64,000 nt of DNA from Rhizobium sp. WYJ-E13 (GCF_018987265.1 NZ_CP076853.1:992001-1056000); one strand, 5' to 3'; counted from the first letter of the stretch, positions 1 to 9,436 are shown. Notes: generated from the sequence alone by a model not told the origin. Numbers and translations: made by a program.

Positions 1-173
1 CAAGACTGACGCGCAGCAAGGAGATCGAGATTATCCTGTCTCTGCCTGAGATCGAAGAAGCTGCCTTCGTCGGCCTGATGCAGGATTTCCAGGACGCCGG
101 CTACGAGCGTGTGGTTCTGATGTCGGTTGGCGAAGAGGTCGCGATGCGCAGCCCCGCGCGCCATGCTGCCTGA
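1..173 (+). CDS. C-terminal end of an unrecognised protein (partial)
   Basis: An open frame (codons in phase with position 3) enters from the left edge and stops at TGA 171-173, giving about 56 C-terminal residues. The visible part is acidic and helical-looking, with the segment FVGLMQDFQDAGYERVVLMS near its middle and an RSPARHAA tail. I do not recognise the family. The stop lies only 3 bases before the stop of the convergent acyltransferase gene, which supports a real gene end here. The start and most of the protein are outside the window. Confidence 0.55.
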   Translation, partial: RLTRSKEIEIILSLPEIEEAAFVGLMQDFQDAGYERVVLMSVGEEVAMRSPARHAA

Positions 174-176
174 TCT

Positions 177-1412
177 TCAGCCAATCTTGGCCCGGATGCT
201 CTGGGCGAATTTATAGAGACCAGGGCGGGCCTTGATGAAGGCCTTGCCGCGGGTAATTGCCCGGTGCGCCGTGCCGGCTGCGATGCCGATGCCTGAGATC
301 GGCAGAACCACATCGTAATGGTCCGTTTCGACCGGCGCCCAGGAGCGCTTGTAGGTCTGGTCGCCGAGACCGAAATCGAAGAGTGCCACTCCCTTGCCGT
401 GCAGGCTCGATATCATCTGCCAGAAGAGGAATTCGCCGGGGCTTGCATCCGCAACCAGATCCTCGTCGATCGCACCGAACTGGCAGATGACGTGGTCCTC
501 TTTGCGGGAAATCCCCGACAGCGCGGCGATGCGTCCCTCATACTCGCCCTTCAGGCGCAGGGCGCGCATCTGCAGGCCGAAATTGTCGCCAATCCGTTTG
601 TCGATCAGCCCGTGCAGGAAGGCCTTGGTCTCGGCATCCGCAAAGACATCGGGCAGGCCGAGCGAGGCGAAGCGGGCGCTTTTCAGGCGGAAGAACATGT
701 CGAGCAGTTCATGCTGCTCCGCGGATGCTTCCGGCGCGATGTAGTCGAAGCCACCGACCGCCTCCAGCCGCCGGCTCTGCGTGCGGAATTTCTTGCGCCT
801 GCTTTTGGCGTTGAGCTGCTGCAGCGTCTTCTCGAACGTATCGAGGAGCGGAAGCTGATAGGCGTGGTTCTGGTTCTGCACCATGGGCAGGCCGGCAAGC
901 ATGTTACGACGGCTGCGCCATTCCAGCGGAATATTCTGCAAAAGAAGCAAATCGGCCTTGCCGGCGAGTGCTGCACGAAGGCCGGCGGCGAGGCGATGGC
1001 TGTCTACCGCATCACCATCTTCGGCAAAGGCTTGCGAAAACAGGCCGGTATTGATGTTGCTGTGGTCGGCGCCGATGAATTTGGCGATCCGCATGCCGCG
1101 CGCGGCGACGATTTCCACTGGCAGGATGAAGGCGGTGTGGTTGCCGCTCCTGCCGCGCAGGATGGCGAGCGGACGGCGGAAGGCGGCCACCCAAGCCGCG
1201 CACCAGTCATAGCTCTGATGCAGCGAGGAAAGGTTGTCGCGCTCCAGCGCGCGCCATTCCTCTTCAAGGGGCTCCATCCTGTCGAAAAGCTTGATATCGA
1301 GTTCGGCCATGGCGAGTTTCACGCTGAGTTGTCGCAGCCGGGAAATGCCGGCTTCGGCTTGCGCAGCAGCGTCAAACTTTTGTTCCAGAATATCGAGCCT
1401 CTGCGTCTGCAC
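177..1412 (-). CDS. FemAB/CelD-like GNAT-fold N-acyltransferase
   Basis: The product (411 aa from the chosen GTG at 1412) resembles the BioF2-like/GNAT_6 acetyltransferase family that includes proteins linked to cellulose and other surface polysaccharides (CelD) and FemAB peptidoglycan enzymes. The conserved core is about residues 180-340, including an NAKSRRKKFRTQSRRLE stretch and, later, the FDFGLGDQTYKRSWAP motif typical of the fold's second half. A GTG at 1412 is preceded by GGAGAAAGACCA, a good ribosome site. An ATG at 1310 (MAELDIKLFD) lacks one but remains possible. No signal peptide or membrane helix is evident, so a cytoplasmic acyl-CoA- or acyl-tRNA-dependent transfer is likely. The substrate is unknown. 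The gene is unlinked to obvious polysaccharide genes in the window. Confidence 0.75.
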   Translation of the reverse strand: MQTQRLDILEQKFDAAAQAEAGISRLRQLSVKLAMAELDIKLFDRMEPLEEEWRALERDNLSSLHQSYDWCAAWVAAFRRPLAILRGRSGNHTAFILPVEIVAARGMRIAKFIGADHSNINTGLFSQAFAEDGDAVDSHRLAAGLRAALAGKADLLLLQNIPLEWRSRRNMLAGLPMVQNQNHAYQLPLLDTFEKTLQQLNAKSRRKKFRTQSRRLEAVGGFDYIAPEASAEQHELLDMFFRLKSARFASLGLPDVFADAETKAFLHGLIDKRIGDNFGLQMRALRLKGEYEGRIAALSGISRKEDHVICQFGAIDEDLVADASPGEFLFWQMISSLHGKGVALFDFGLGDQTYKRSWAPVETDHYDVVLPISGIGIAAGTAHRAITRGKAFIKARPGLYKFAQSIRAKIG

Positions 1413-1537
1413 TGGTCTTTCTCCGGTCAAGAGATGTGTTGCAGAGGAAGGTAGAGCGCCGAGACGTATATTTGGTTTAACCGCTGCGCCTGGCTGCGGT
1501 TTTCCGCAGATCAGGGTTATTCCGCCGTTAATCCGCC

Positions 1538-1747
1538 CTACTGCTGTCTCGGGCCGGCCATCCACTTGATGATGACCATCGCCGGCAGCACCCAGAGCAG
1601 GCCGGTGAGCGCGAAGTAAAGCAGATGTCCCCACCACGGCGCATTGCCAAGTGTGGCGACCGCGATCGTATTCGCCACAATCGCATAGAAAAGCACGAGG
1701 ATGATGATCAGGATCGTGCCGATGAATTTGCGAAGGCGGACGGGCAT
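1538..1747 (-). CDS. DUF2842 small membrane protein
   Basis: This is a 69-residue protein starting MPVRLRKFIG with two hydrophobic helices (about residues 8-30 and 40-62) and the WGHLLYFALTGLLWVLPAM segment characteristic of DUF2842, an alphaproteobacterial family of unknown function. A longer in-frame start at 1798 exists, but the family normally begins MPVRLRKF and the upstream residues look non-coding. It is divergent from ctaA, 115 bases away. The position next to heme A synthase may be meaningful but no role is established. Confidence 0.75.
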   Translation of the reverse strand: MPVRLRKFIGTILIIILVLFYAIVANTIAVATLGNAPWWGHLLYFALTGLLWVLPAMVIIKWMAGPRQQ

Positions 1748-1862
1748 CGTATAACTTTCGAGCGGATGGGATTGAACCGGCGCGACGGCATGCCGCAAAG
1801 GTTCGGGGCTTGTTTTGCATCAGCCGCTGGGGCAAATCAACTGCCGGATAAAAGGAGAGATC

Positions 1863-2966
1863 ATGGCCGTCGCGAACCTGAGCCCCGAGCAGGCGATCCG
1901 CACCGAAGTGCGCAGGCAGGATAATAACCGCCGCGCCGTGCGCATCTGGCTGGGCTTCGTGCTTCTGGCGCTCTTCTGTCTGGTGCTTGTGGGCGGCGCG
2001 ACGCGGCTGACCAATTCCGGCCTATCCATCACCGAATGGAAGCCGATCCATGGTGTTGTTCCGCCGCTGAATGCCGCCGAATGGGAAGAGGAGTTCAAGC
2101 TCTATCAGCGTATCCCCGAATTCCAGCAGCTGAACAGCGACATGACGGTCGATGAGTTCAAGAGCATCTTCTGGTGGGAATGGGCACACCGGCTGATCGC
2201 GCGCGGCATTGGCGTCATCTTCGCGCTGCCGCTGGTCTTTTTCTGGGTGACCGGCAGGATCGAGAGGCGCCTGCGCTGGCCGCTTGCCGGCATCCTGGCG
2301 CTCGGTGGCCTGCAGGGCTTCATCGGCTGGTGGATGGTCTCCTCCGGCCTCGCGGTGCGCACGGATGTCAGCCAGTACCGGCTTGCCACCCATCTCGTCA
2401 TGGCCTGCCTGATCTTTGCCTCCTGCATGTGGATCATGCGCGGGCTCTCGCCGCATTCCGATGATGCGGCCCCGACAAGGAATTCCCACCGCTGGGCGGC
2501 CGCCATCGCCATCTTCTCGCTTTTCCAGATCTATCTCGGTGCGCTGGTCGCCGGCCTCGATGCCGGCTTCACCTATAATACCTGGCCGCTGATGGACGGC
2601 GCCGTTGTGCCCTCCGATCTCTTCATCCAGCAGCCCTTCTGGATCAATCTCTTCGAAAACCCGAAGACGGTGCAGTTCATCCATCGCTTTGGCGCCTACA
2701 CGCTCTTTGCGATCGCGCTCATCAATATGGTGATCGCACTGCGCGCCGCTGCCTCGACCACCCATGCGCGCCGGGCCGTGGTGCTCTTCGTGCTTATCAC
2801 GATCCAGGCGGCAATCGGCATCACCACGCTGCTGCTTGAGGTGCCGCTGCATTGGGGTCTGCTGCATCAGGCAGGTGCGTTGGTGGTATTCGGTTTCGCC
2901 GTCGCCAACTGGCGCGGCTACTACGGCGAATATCCCCGCGCGACTGTTATCGACGAGCGCGACTGA
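1863..2966 (+). CDS. ctaA: Heme A synthase (COX15/CtaA)
   Basis: The enzyme converts heme O to heme A by oxidising the C8 methyl group, supplying the aa3-type cytochrome oxidase. It is 367 aa and polytopic (about eight helices). The conserved histidine contexts are visible: [28 protein letters not shown] and [10 protein letters not shown]. It carries the N-terminal [19 protein letters not shown] signature of the alphaproteobacterial type 2 proteins. The start ATG at 1863 follows AAAGGAGAGATC, an excellent ribosome site. An upstream in-frame ATG at 1815 has none. The gene acts in the inner membrane and stands alone here, away from other oxidase assembly genes. Confidence 0.95.
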   Translation: MAVANLSPEQAIRTEVRRQDNNRRAVRIWLGFVLLALFCLVLVGGATRLTNSGLSITEWKPIHGVVPPLNAAEWEEEFKLYQRIPEFQQLNSDMTVDEFKSIFWWEWAHRLIARGIGVIFALPLVFFWVTGRIERRLRWPLAGILALGGLQGFIGWWMVSSGLAVRTDVSQYRLATHLVMACLIFASCMWIMRGLSPHSDDAAPTRNSHRWAAAIAIFSLFQIYLGALVAGLDAGFTYNTWPLMDGAVVPSDLFIQQPFWINLFENPKTVQFIHRFGAYTLFAIALINMVIALRAAASTTHARRAVVLFVLITIQAAIGITTLLLEVPLHWGLLHQAGALVVFGFAVANWRGYYGEYPRATVIDERD

Positions 2967-3103
2967 GCAGGGATAGAGACGTCCTATCCCCTGGCTCGCG
3001 GAAGAGTGAATGGGATCAATGCGATGCTCCTCGCATGGATTTGCCGTGACGTGCTAGATTATCGGCTTGGCGCATGGGCGATCCTATGAAGGGGGATGTT
3101 CAC

Positions 3104-3271
3104 ATGAACAGATTGCGCACATTCGTAATGGCGGGCGCTCTGATCGCGCTTTCCGCAATCGCCTCGAGTTGCACCTCAACGGAGAGGTACGACTATCGCG
3201 AGGATACGTCCCTGAACCCGGCCTGCGCCGGCGGTTTCCGTCCCAGCGACAATCGTCCCTGCTCTTATTGA
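3104..3271 (+). CDS. Small secreted protein or lipoprotein
   Basis: A 55-residue product with a basic N-terminus (MNRLRTF), a hydrophobic stretch (residues 8-20) and an IASSC sequence ending at Cys23 that resembles a lipobox, although the -3 residue is Ala rather than Leu. The mature part is about 32 residues, polar, with a second and third cysteine (PACAGG, RPCSY), a pattern common in tiny rhizobial envelope proteins. The ATG at 3104 follows AAGGGGGATGTTCAC. Upstream in-frame ATGs at 3074 and 3086 are less likely because they spoil the signal peptide. The function is unknown. Confidence 0.6.
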   Translation: MNRLRTFVMAGALIALSAIASSCTSTERYDYREDTSLNPACAGGFRPSDNRPCSY

Positions 3272-3281
3272 GCCGACGGGC

Positions 3282-4196
3282 TTACCAGGTTCCCATAAAG
3301 GCCGAGGCTGCCAGCAATAGCCCGGTCAGAATATTTGCCAGGAACAGGCGGTAATTCACTTCCGGCCTTGCAAGGTCGATCCGCCGGGTTTGCCAGGCAA
3401 GGTGCGCGGCGATGACGAGCATTCCAAACCCATAGAGCAGGGACATGCCCGACAGCCAGCCGCCGAGCGACCACGCGACGACCGTCAAAGCATAAAACAG
3501 GCCGATGATGAGCTTGCCGCGCTGGCCGAAGAGGATCGCTGTCGATTTCAGGCCGAGGCTTCTGTCGTCTTTCACGTCGACATAGGCATAGATGGTATCG
3601 TAGCCGATCTGCCAGGCGATGGCTCCCGCCCACATGAGGACGGCGCCGACAGGAACATCACCGGCAATTTCGGACCAGGCCATGAGCATGCCCCAGTTGA
3701 ACGCTGCGCCCAGCACAGCCTGCGGCCAATGGGTGAAGCGCTTGCAGAGCGGATAGACGAACACGAGCGGCAGGACGCATAGGGCGACGAGCCGCGTGTA
3801 GGGCGTCAGAAACAACAGGAGAGACGCCGCCAGGGCGAGCTCGATGGCCAGAAAAGTCAAAGCCTGACCGGCGCCGATCTGCCCGCTTGCCAGGGGCCGA
3901 AAACGGGTTCGCTCGACATGACCGTCAAATTTCCGGTCCGCGATATCGTTGATCGTGGAACCGGCGCTTCTCATCAGCAGGGCGCCGAGCGTGAAGACGG
4001 CCAGCTGCCGGATATCGGGCAGCCCATGGGCCGCCTGAAACAGCGCCGCCCAGCATGGAAACAGCGTCAGCCATATTCCGACTGGACGATCGAGCCGCGC
4101 GAGCCTCGTGTAAGGCCGCCATGTACCCGGCAACAGCCGGTCCACCCAGTCACCTTGATGAATATCGCTCAAGTCCGGGCGGTTTAATATGGTCAT
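3282..4196 (-). CDS. ubiA: 4-hydroxybenzoate polyprenyltransferase
   Basis: This inner-membrane enzyme attaches the polyprenyl chain to 4-hydroxybenzoate, the committed membrane step of ubiquinone synthesis. The 304-aa product has the two aspartate-rich motifs of the UbiA superfamily: NDIADRKFD (about residues 83-91) and DTIYAYVDVKDD (about 200-211), plus multiple transmembrane helices between and after them. Length is typical. It stops 10 bases from the convergent small lipoprotein gene. Its quinone product serves the complex I encoded later in the window. Confidence 0.93.
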   Translation of the reverse strand: MTILNRPDLSDIHQGDWVDRLLPGTWRPYTRLARLDRPVGIWLTLFPCWAALFQAAHGLPDIRQLAVFTLGALLMRSAGSTINDIADRKFDGHVERTRFRPLASGQIGAGQALTFLAIELALAASLLLFLTPYTRLVALCVLPLVFVYPLCKRFTHWPQAVLGAAFNWGMLMAWSEIAGDVPVGAVLMWAGAIAWQIGYDTIYAYVDVKDDRSLGLKSTAILFGQRGKLIIGLFYALTVVAWSLGGWLSGMSLLYGFGMLVIAAHLAWQTRRIDLARPEVNYRLFLANILTGLLLAASAFMGTW

Positions 4197-4321
4197 GGCG
4201 TAATCCGGCTATTTCCGAAAATTCTCAATGAAAGCAGTTATTTCGTCTCTCGCATTGGCTGTCGCAGAATAGAGGCTTTCGCAGGCATTGCAATAATCGT
4301 CCCTGCGTCTGACGGAGCCGA

Positions 4322-4675
4322 TTAGCCTGCGTGAGAGAGGATATTCAGCAGCTTGCCGGTGGGGTCGCGAATATAGAAACGACGAACGCCCCAGGGCTCG
4401 TCAGCCGGCCCGTAGACGATCTGATGCCCAAATGTCACCGCACGCTGATGGACCTCGTCCACATCATCGACCTCGATCGAGATGTCGGGCACTGCGGTTC
4501 CCGAGCCGCCTTCTGTCGCGATGCCGATCTGGGTGAGTGCTCGCCTGTCGGATGCAAGAGTGACGATCCAGCCATGATCCATCACGATGTCGAGATCGAA
4601 CAGCTCGGAATAGAAGTTGCGCACCTCTTCAATGGAGGCGGCGGCGATATTCGGGACGATGCGCAGCACTGTCAT
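4322..4675 (-). CDS. VOC-family (glyoxalase/bleomycin-resistance fold) protein
   Basis: The 117-aa product is a single vicinal-oxygen-chelate module pair: an N-terminal beta-alpha-beta unit with VRNFYSELFDLDIVMDHGW and a C-terminal half with GVRRFYIRDPTGKLLNILSH, the usual metal-site region. The substrate cannot be predicted. The start ATG follows AGGGAGAAACACC, a good ribosome site. It sits alone between ubiA and the ABC exporter, all on the minus strand but with spacers of about 90-125 bases, so separate transcription is likely. Confidence 0.8.
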   Translation of the reverse strand: MTVLRIVPNIAAASIEEVRNFYSELFDLDIVMDHGWIVTLASDRRALTQIGIATEGGSGTAVPDISIEVDDVDEVHQRAVTFGHQIVYGPADEPWGVRRFYIRDPTGKLLNILSHAG

Positions 4676-4768
4676 GGTGTTTCTCCCTCTGCCTGAAGAG
4701 AAATGATCGATCTGCGGAACAGTTCAGGCCTGTCTGCCGAACTGTTCCGCATGTCCTTGTCTCGAACC

Positions 4769-6589
4769 TCAGATGCTCGCCTGCAGCCCATAGAGATTGG
4801 CATAGATGCCGCCGCTCTCCATCAGCCTGTCATGACTGCCTTCTTCGACAATACCGTCGCCGGTCAGCACCAGAATACGGTCGGCGTGGCGGATCGTCGA
4901 AAGGCGATGGGCGATCACGAGCGTCGTGCGCCCCTTTGCAAGCGTCATGAAGGCCTGCTGCACTGCCCGCTCGCTTTCATTGTCGAGCGCGCTCGTCGCC
5001 TCGTCGAAGATGAGGATGGCAGGGTTCTTGAGGAAAGCGCGAGCGATCGTCAGCCGCTGGCGCTGGCCGCCCGAGAGTTTCACGCCGCGTTGGCCGATAT
5101 CGGTCTGATAGCCCTGCGGTAAGGCCATGATGAACTCATGCGCGTGGGCGGCGCGGGCTGCGGCTTCCACCTCTTCGTCCGTCGCATCCGGGCGCCCGTA
5201 ACGGAGGTTGTCCGCCACGGTGCCGGCGAAGAGATAGACATCCTGCTGCACGACGCCGAGATGGCGGCGCAGCGAGGCGAGCGTTACATCGCGGATATCG
5301 GTACCATCGATTTCGATCGAACCGCCAGTGACATCATAGAAGCGGGGAAGCAGCGCGCAGAGCGTGCTTTTCCCCACACCGGACGGGCCGACGAGCGCCA
5401 CGAATTCACCAGGCCGGATGGTCAGCGAAAGGTTGCTGAGCACGTCTGCCCCATCATCATAGCTGAAATCGATATTCGAGAGCCGGATCTCACCCTTCGG
5501 CGTATGCAACGCGCGGGCCGAGGGACGATCCACCACGTCCGGATCGATCTCCAGGATCTCCATCGCCCGCACGAACCCCGTATAACCCTCCTGCCAGAGC
5601 CGGGCGAGATTGGCCATCCGCTTGACCGGATCGACGAGAACGCCGACGCAGAGCAGGAAGGTCAGAAGGTCCGCAATGGTGAGTTCCGCCGCAAGGATGC
5701 GCAATCCGCCGAGGATGACGACCAGAAGCGTGATGATCTGGGCGAAGGTCTCGGCGCCGGCGGAGAACCAGGCTTCGCTGCGGTAGCCATCGGAGCGGCT
5801 TTCGAGGAAGCGACTGTTCAGGGCGGCAAAGCGTTTCCGCTCCAGATCCTCGTTGGCAAAGGACTGGACGACGCGGATGCCGGCCAGCGCATCCTCGACC
5901 CTTTCGTTGACGGCAGCGATCTCCTGCTTGCTCGCCTCGAGTGCACGATTCATGCGCCTGTTGAAATGCAGCGCATAGGCCACCGCAAAGGGTGTCAGCA
6001 GGAGGATTAGAAACGCAAGCTTCGGATCGATGAAGAACAGGACCGTCATGGCCCCGCCATACTTCAGAATGGCGATCAGCAGGTCTTCCGGCCCGTGATG
6101 GAAAAGTTCGCCCAACCAGAAGGAGTCGCCGACGATGCGGCTCATCAATTGGCCGGTGCGGTGCCGATCATAGAAGCCGAAGGAGAGGTTCTGGCAGTGA
6201 TCGAACAGTTCCTGCCGGATATTCGCCTCGATATGCGCACCCATCATGTGGCCGCGATAATCGACGAAGAAGATGGCGGCCGTCTCGACCGCCACGATGG
6301 CCAGCATGACGCCGCCCATGCCGAGGATCTGCCAGTAGGCCGAAGTCGTATCGTTGAGCGCGATGAGGTGGCCCATGACGATGTTGGCGCAGAGCGGCAA
6401 GGCGACTGCGGCGGCAGCGACGACGACGGCGCAGGCAATATCGGCCATGAGCAGCGGAAGATGCGGCCGGAAATAGGACAGGAACTTGCGCAGGCGCAAC
6501 TGGCGCCTGTTGTGGATGTGCGATGCGGTTGAGAGGCTGCGGTTAAGACGCTGCGGGTTTTTCCTCGCGCGTGAAAGCAAACTGGACAT
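4769..6589 (-). CDS. ABC exporter, fused permease and ATPase
   Basis: This 606-aa half-transporter has an N-terminal membrane domain (about residues 45-330, six helices) and a C-terminal ATPase. Walker A is GPSGVGKST (around residue 400), the signature is LSGGQRQR (around 505), Walker B is LIFDEATSALD, and the H-loop is in VIAHRLSTIRHADR. It belongs to the MsbA/multidrug exporter type (type IV fold) and should work as a homodimer in the inner membrane. The substrate is unknown. The ATG at 6589 has a weak, distant ribosome site (AGGA about 11 bases upstream), and a short ORF with a much stronger site overlaps its start (see 6543-6647). Confidence 0.88.
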   Translation of the reverse strand: MSSLLSRARKNPQRLNRSLSTASHIHNRRQLRLRKFLSYFRPHLPLLMADIACAVVVAAAAVALPLCANIVMGHLIALNDTTSAYWQILGMGGVMLAIVAVETAAIFFVDYRGHMMGAHIEANIRQELFDHCQNLSFGFYDRHRTGQLMSRIVGDSFWLGELFHHGPEDLLIAILKYGGAMTVLFFIDPKLAFLILLLTPFAVAYALHFNRRMNRALEASKQEIAAVNERVEDALAGIRVVQSFANEDLERKRFAALNSRFLESRSDGYRSEAWFSAGAETFAQIITLLVVILGGLRILAAELTIADLLTFLLCVGVLVDPVKRMANLARLWQEGYTGFVRAMEILEIDPDVVDRPSARALHTPKGEIRLSNIDFSYDDGADVLSNLSLTIRPGEFVALVGPSGVGKSTLCALLPRFYDVTGGSIEIDGTDIRDVTLASLRRHLGVVQQDVYLFAGTVADNLRYGRPDATDEEVEAAARAAHAHEFIMALPQGYQTDIGQRGVKLSGGQRQRLTIARAFLKNPAILIFDEATSALDNESERAVQQAFMTLAKGRTTLVIAHRLSTIRHADRILVLTGDGIVEEGSHDRLMESGGIYANLYGLQASI

Positions 6590-6647
6590 GAAGACGGATA
6601 TCCTGAGTGTTGATCTTATTCTTCTGGTTGCTCAGGATCGTTTTCAT
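6543..6647 (-). CDS. Possible short upstream ORF overlapping the ABC exporter start
   Basis: A 34-codon ORF begins MKTILSNQKNKIN and is preceded by GGGAGG five bases before its ATG, a far better ribosome site than that of the exporter. It ends with TAA 46 bases inside the exporter gene in another frame. Its second half merely overlaps the exporter's N-terminal codons, so the peptide itself may be meaningless. The arrangement would fit translational coupling of the exporter. No homology is recognised. Confidence 0.3.
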   Translation of the reverse strand: MKTILSNQKNKINTQDIRLHVQFAFTREEKPAAS

Positions 6648-6810
6648 GAATGCCTCCCATCGGCGTGAAACAGGGGCCTCGCGCCTTTCAAGCAGCGCAG
6701 CCTTGCTGACAGCGTGTCGGTTTTACCGCAAAACACCGCAAAAGGCGACAGTCTTTTGCTATGGCGCATGACGGCGATAGGTTTGGACGAGGTGTGTGGA
6801 GCATTTCCGC

Positions 6811-7575
6811 TCACGGATCCGGCCCGCTGATCTCTTCCTGCAATCGCTCGAAAGCTGTCGGAAACAATGTGGCGGGTGGGCCGTAAGGATTGGAGAAGGC
6901 GTAGATGAAGAAAAGGATGATGCCGGTAAAAACGCCGAAGATTGATAGCAGCAGCAGGTTGCGGCCGTCGGGCGCGTAAGGGTAGTAGCCGATGGCGGTG
7001 AAGATCACGCCCGAAACCGCGGCAAACCAGAAGATCAGGCTGATGGAGTCGGTGCCACTATTTTCCCGCCGGTCGCGGGACTCCGAAATCATATGAATCT
7101 CTTCGAGCATGTGGCCGCGCAGGCTCTCCTGCTTGGAATTGGCGGGAGCCAGTTCGAGAACCTTGAGATAGGCGTTGTTCCATTGATCCCAGGCCGCCGA
7201 TGAGAGTTCGCCGGTGCGCCCGAGTTCGTTCCACTCCTCCTCGATGACGATGCGGACATAGTCTTTCAGCGCCTTCTGGATCGGTGCCTGCGCCTCCGGG
7301 CCATAGCGCTCGGCATCATAGAAGACATCGCCGACTGCATTGCTTTCCACTGCGCTTTCCGTCCGCAGAGCCTGGTATTCGATCATCTCCTGCGCGAAAA
7401 CGAGAGCGAGGATCAGCGCATGCAGGCTGGCGATGCGGGTAATGACCGAGCTTGCCAGCTCCCTGTCCCGCCCGCCCGGGTCACCGCCCATGACCAGATG
7501 CATAATGTAATAGGCCGCAAGCACGGTTGCGGTCGTTCCTCCAATAATGGCAATGCCGATCAGAACCGACGCCAT
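6811..7575 (-). CDS. DUF4239 (bestrophin-like) membrane protein
   Basis: The product is 254 aa from the ATG at 7575, which follows AAGGGGAGCTTC. Hydrophobic helices lie at about residues 3-28 and 45-65, then a long soluble helical segment, then two more near the C-terminus (SLIFWFAAVSGVIFTAIG and LLLLSIFGVFTGIILFFIY). This layout is that of DUF4239, sometimes described as bestrophin-like, with no proven function. The in-frame start at 7623 lies upstream but lacks a ribosome site. The neighbouring TSUP permease gene is 60 bases upstream on the same strand, so the two may be co-transcribed. Confidence 0.78.
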   Translation of the reverse strand: MASVLIGIAIIGGTTATVLAAYYIMHLVMGGDPGGRDRELASSVITRIASLHALILALVFAQEMIEYQALRTESAVESNAVGDVFYDAERYGPEAQAPIQKALKDYVRIVIEEEWNELGRTGELSSAAWDQWNNAYLKVLELAPANSKQESLRGHMLEEIHMISESRDRRENSGTDSISLIFWFAAVSGVIFTAIGYYPYAPDGRNLLLLSIFGVFTGIILFFIYAFSNPYGPPATLFPTAFERLQEEISGPDP

Positions 7576-7635
7576 GAAGCTCCCCTTGCGAGGGAGTGTA
7601 CGGCTTTCGCGGCAGACGGGCAATCGTACCGGGTG

Positions 7636-8427
7636 CTACCGAAGCAGGCTGTCAAAGATGGGCATGCCGCCGATCGCCGAGACGGCGATCAGAATGTAGC
7701 AGGTCATGCGGAAGGTGCTTTCCTTCGCGAGCCCGAACAGCTTTGAGCCGCCCCAGAGGCCGACGGCATAGGCCGGCAGCGTGACGACGGTGAGCGCCAA
7801 GACCGTGGAGACGAAGAGCCCGCCGAAATAATAGCTGACGAAGCCGAAGACCGTGGAGATTGAAAAGTAGAGAATGACGTTCGAGCGCACACGGGTAAAA
7901 TCGCTTTTCCCGCCGAGCCAATAGGCGACAACTGGCGGCCCGCCGAGCTGTGCTGCGCCGCTGAAGAGACCGGCGATGAGGCCGATCGCGGCGCTGAGTG
8001 GTGCAACCGGCTTGCCATGATAGCGCCAGCCGGAGACGAGCAGTGCCAGCAGGCAGATGGCGATGGCTGAAATGGCCCAGCGCAGCAAGAGCGGGTCCAT
8101 GAGCGCCAGAGCCGCCGTTCCCGCGGGAACGCCGAGAACCGCGCCTGCTGCCATCGCGAAAACCTCGCGCCTGTCCGCCCCGCGCCATGCGGCGGGGATC
8201 ATACCGAGCGTCGCAAGCCCGTCGATGACGAGCAGCACCGGCGAGGTGAGCTTCGGCCCGATGACCGCGCCGGCAAGCGGAATGAAGATGAGCGCTGCGC
8301 CGAAGCCGGAAAAACCGCGGGCAAGGCCGGCGACGAAAGCGAAGACGATCAGCGCAGAGATGCCGTGATCGGGTAACGCGGCATCAAACCAGGCGCGCAG
8401 GCCGGCCATCAGCGCTTCCAGCGTCAT
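7636..8427 (-). CDS. TSUP-family (TauE/SafE) permease
   Basis: A 263-aa protein with about eight hydrophobic helices and the two TSUP repeats: the first around VAGLARGFSGFGAALIFIPL, the second around IAGLFSGAAQLGGPPVVAYW. These are the glycine-rich motifs of sulfite/organosulfonate exporters and related anion permeases. The exact substrate is not predictable. The ATG follows a GGAG eight bases upstream. It lies upstream of the DUF4239 gene in the same direction. Confidence 0.88.
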   Translation of the reverse strand: MTLEALMAGLRAWFDAALPDHGISALIVFAFVAGLARGFSGFGAALIFIPLAGAVIGPKLTSPVLLVIDGLATLGMIPAAWRGADRREVFAMAAGAVLGVPAGTAALALMDPLLLRWAISAIAICLLALLVSGWRYHGKPVAPLSAAIGLIAGLFSGAAQLGGPPVVAYWLGGKSDFTRVRSNVILYFSISTVFGFVSYYFGGLFVSTVLALTVVTLPAYAVGLWGGSKLFGLAKESTFRMTCYILIAVSAIGGMPIFDSLLR

Positions 8428-8512
8428 CGATCAGGCTCCGTATTGCGGATGGGAAGACAGGGCAGAGCGCCCTGTCTTGGTGCAATCGTCTGAAACAGGC
8501 AAATGCCTGACG

Positions 8513-9436
8513 TCACGCGCCCAGCATCAGATCCATGTTCTGCACGGCAGCACCCGAAGCGCCCTTGCCGAGGTTGTCATAGACGGCGACGAGCAGCGCT
8601 TGCGCGATATCGTCATTGGCAAAGACGTGCAGGCGCATGCGGTTGGTGTTGTTATAGATTTCCGGGTTGAGCTCCGGCGTGCGCTCCGACGCCTCGAAGG
8701 GGGCGACCTCCACGAAACCCTTGATGCCGGCATAATAATCGGCGATGGCGGCATGCAGGTCAGCACCCTTCGGCACCTTGGGCAGATGCGAGAGCTGCAG
8801 CGGCACGGTCACGACCATGCCCTGTGCGAAATTGCCGACGACCGGCTGGAAGAAGGGCACGCGTCCAAGCCTGGCATAGCGCTGCAGCTCCGGCAGATGC
8901 TTGTGCTTGAAGCTCAGGCCGTAGGGCATGTATGCCGGCGCATCCTCGCCCTTGGCGACATAATCCTCGATCATGGTGCGGCCGCCGCCGGTATAACCGG
9001 AGATGCCGTTGACCGTGACCGGGAAATCCGAGGGAATGAGCCCGGCTTCGATCAGCGGGCGCAGCGTGGCGATCGGCCCCTGCGGCCAGCAGCCGGGATT
9101 GGACACGCGCTTGGCCGAGGCGATGATGCCGGCCTGCTCCTTGCTCATTTCCGGAAAGCCATAGGCCCAGCCTTCGGCGACGCGATGCGCCGTGGAGGCG
9201 TCGATTACCTTGGTACGGTCGTTCTCGATCAGGCTGACGCTTTCCTTGGCGGCATCGTCTGGCAGGCAGAGGATGGCGATATCGGCCTCGTTGAGCAAGG
9301 CGGAACGCACCGCCTTGTCCTTGCGGCTTTCGGTCGGGATCGACAGCAGCTCAAGATCGCGGCGCTCCGCCAGACGCTCGCGGATCTGCAGACCCGTCGT
9401 TCCAGCTTCGCCATCGATGAAGATCTTTGCTGCCAT
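8513..9436 (-). CDS. argC: N-acetyl-gamma-glutamyl-phosphate reductase
   Basis: This enzyme catalyses the NADPH-dependent reduction of N-acetylglutamyl phosphate to the semialdehyde in arginine synthesis. The 307-aa product is the short (type 2) form common in Alphaproteobacteria. The NADP loop is IDGEAGTTGLQIRERL near the N-terminus, and the catalytic cysteine lies in RVSNPGCWPQG (around residue 117). The ATG follows AGGATAATC. It is followed upstream by speB on the same strand (80-base spacer), so arginine synthesis and agmatine hydrolysis genes are adjacent. Confidence 0.93.
   Translation of the reverse strand: MAAKIFIDGEAGTTGLQIRERLAERRDLELLSIPTESRKDKAVRSALLNEADIAILCLPDDAAKESVSLIENDRTKVIDASTAHRVAEGWAYGFPEMSKEQAGIIASAKRVSNPGCWPQGPIATLRPLIEAGLIPSDFPVTVNGISGYTGGGRTMIEDYVAKGEDAPAYMPYGLSFKHKHLPELQRYARLGRVPFFQPVVGNFAQGMVVTVPLQLSHLPKVPKGADLHAAIADYYAGIKGFVEVAPFEASERTPELNPEIYNNTNRMRLHVFANDDIAQALLVAVYDNLGKGASGAAVQNMDLMLGA

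Noticed and set aside
318-1454. A 378-codon plus-strand frame over the FemAB-like gene
   Set aside because: No ribosome site or recognisable family; the minus-strand frame has clear acyltransferase motifs.
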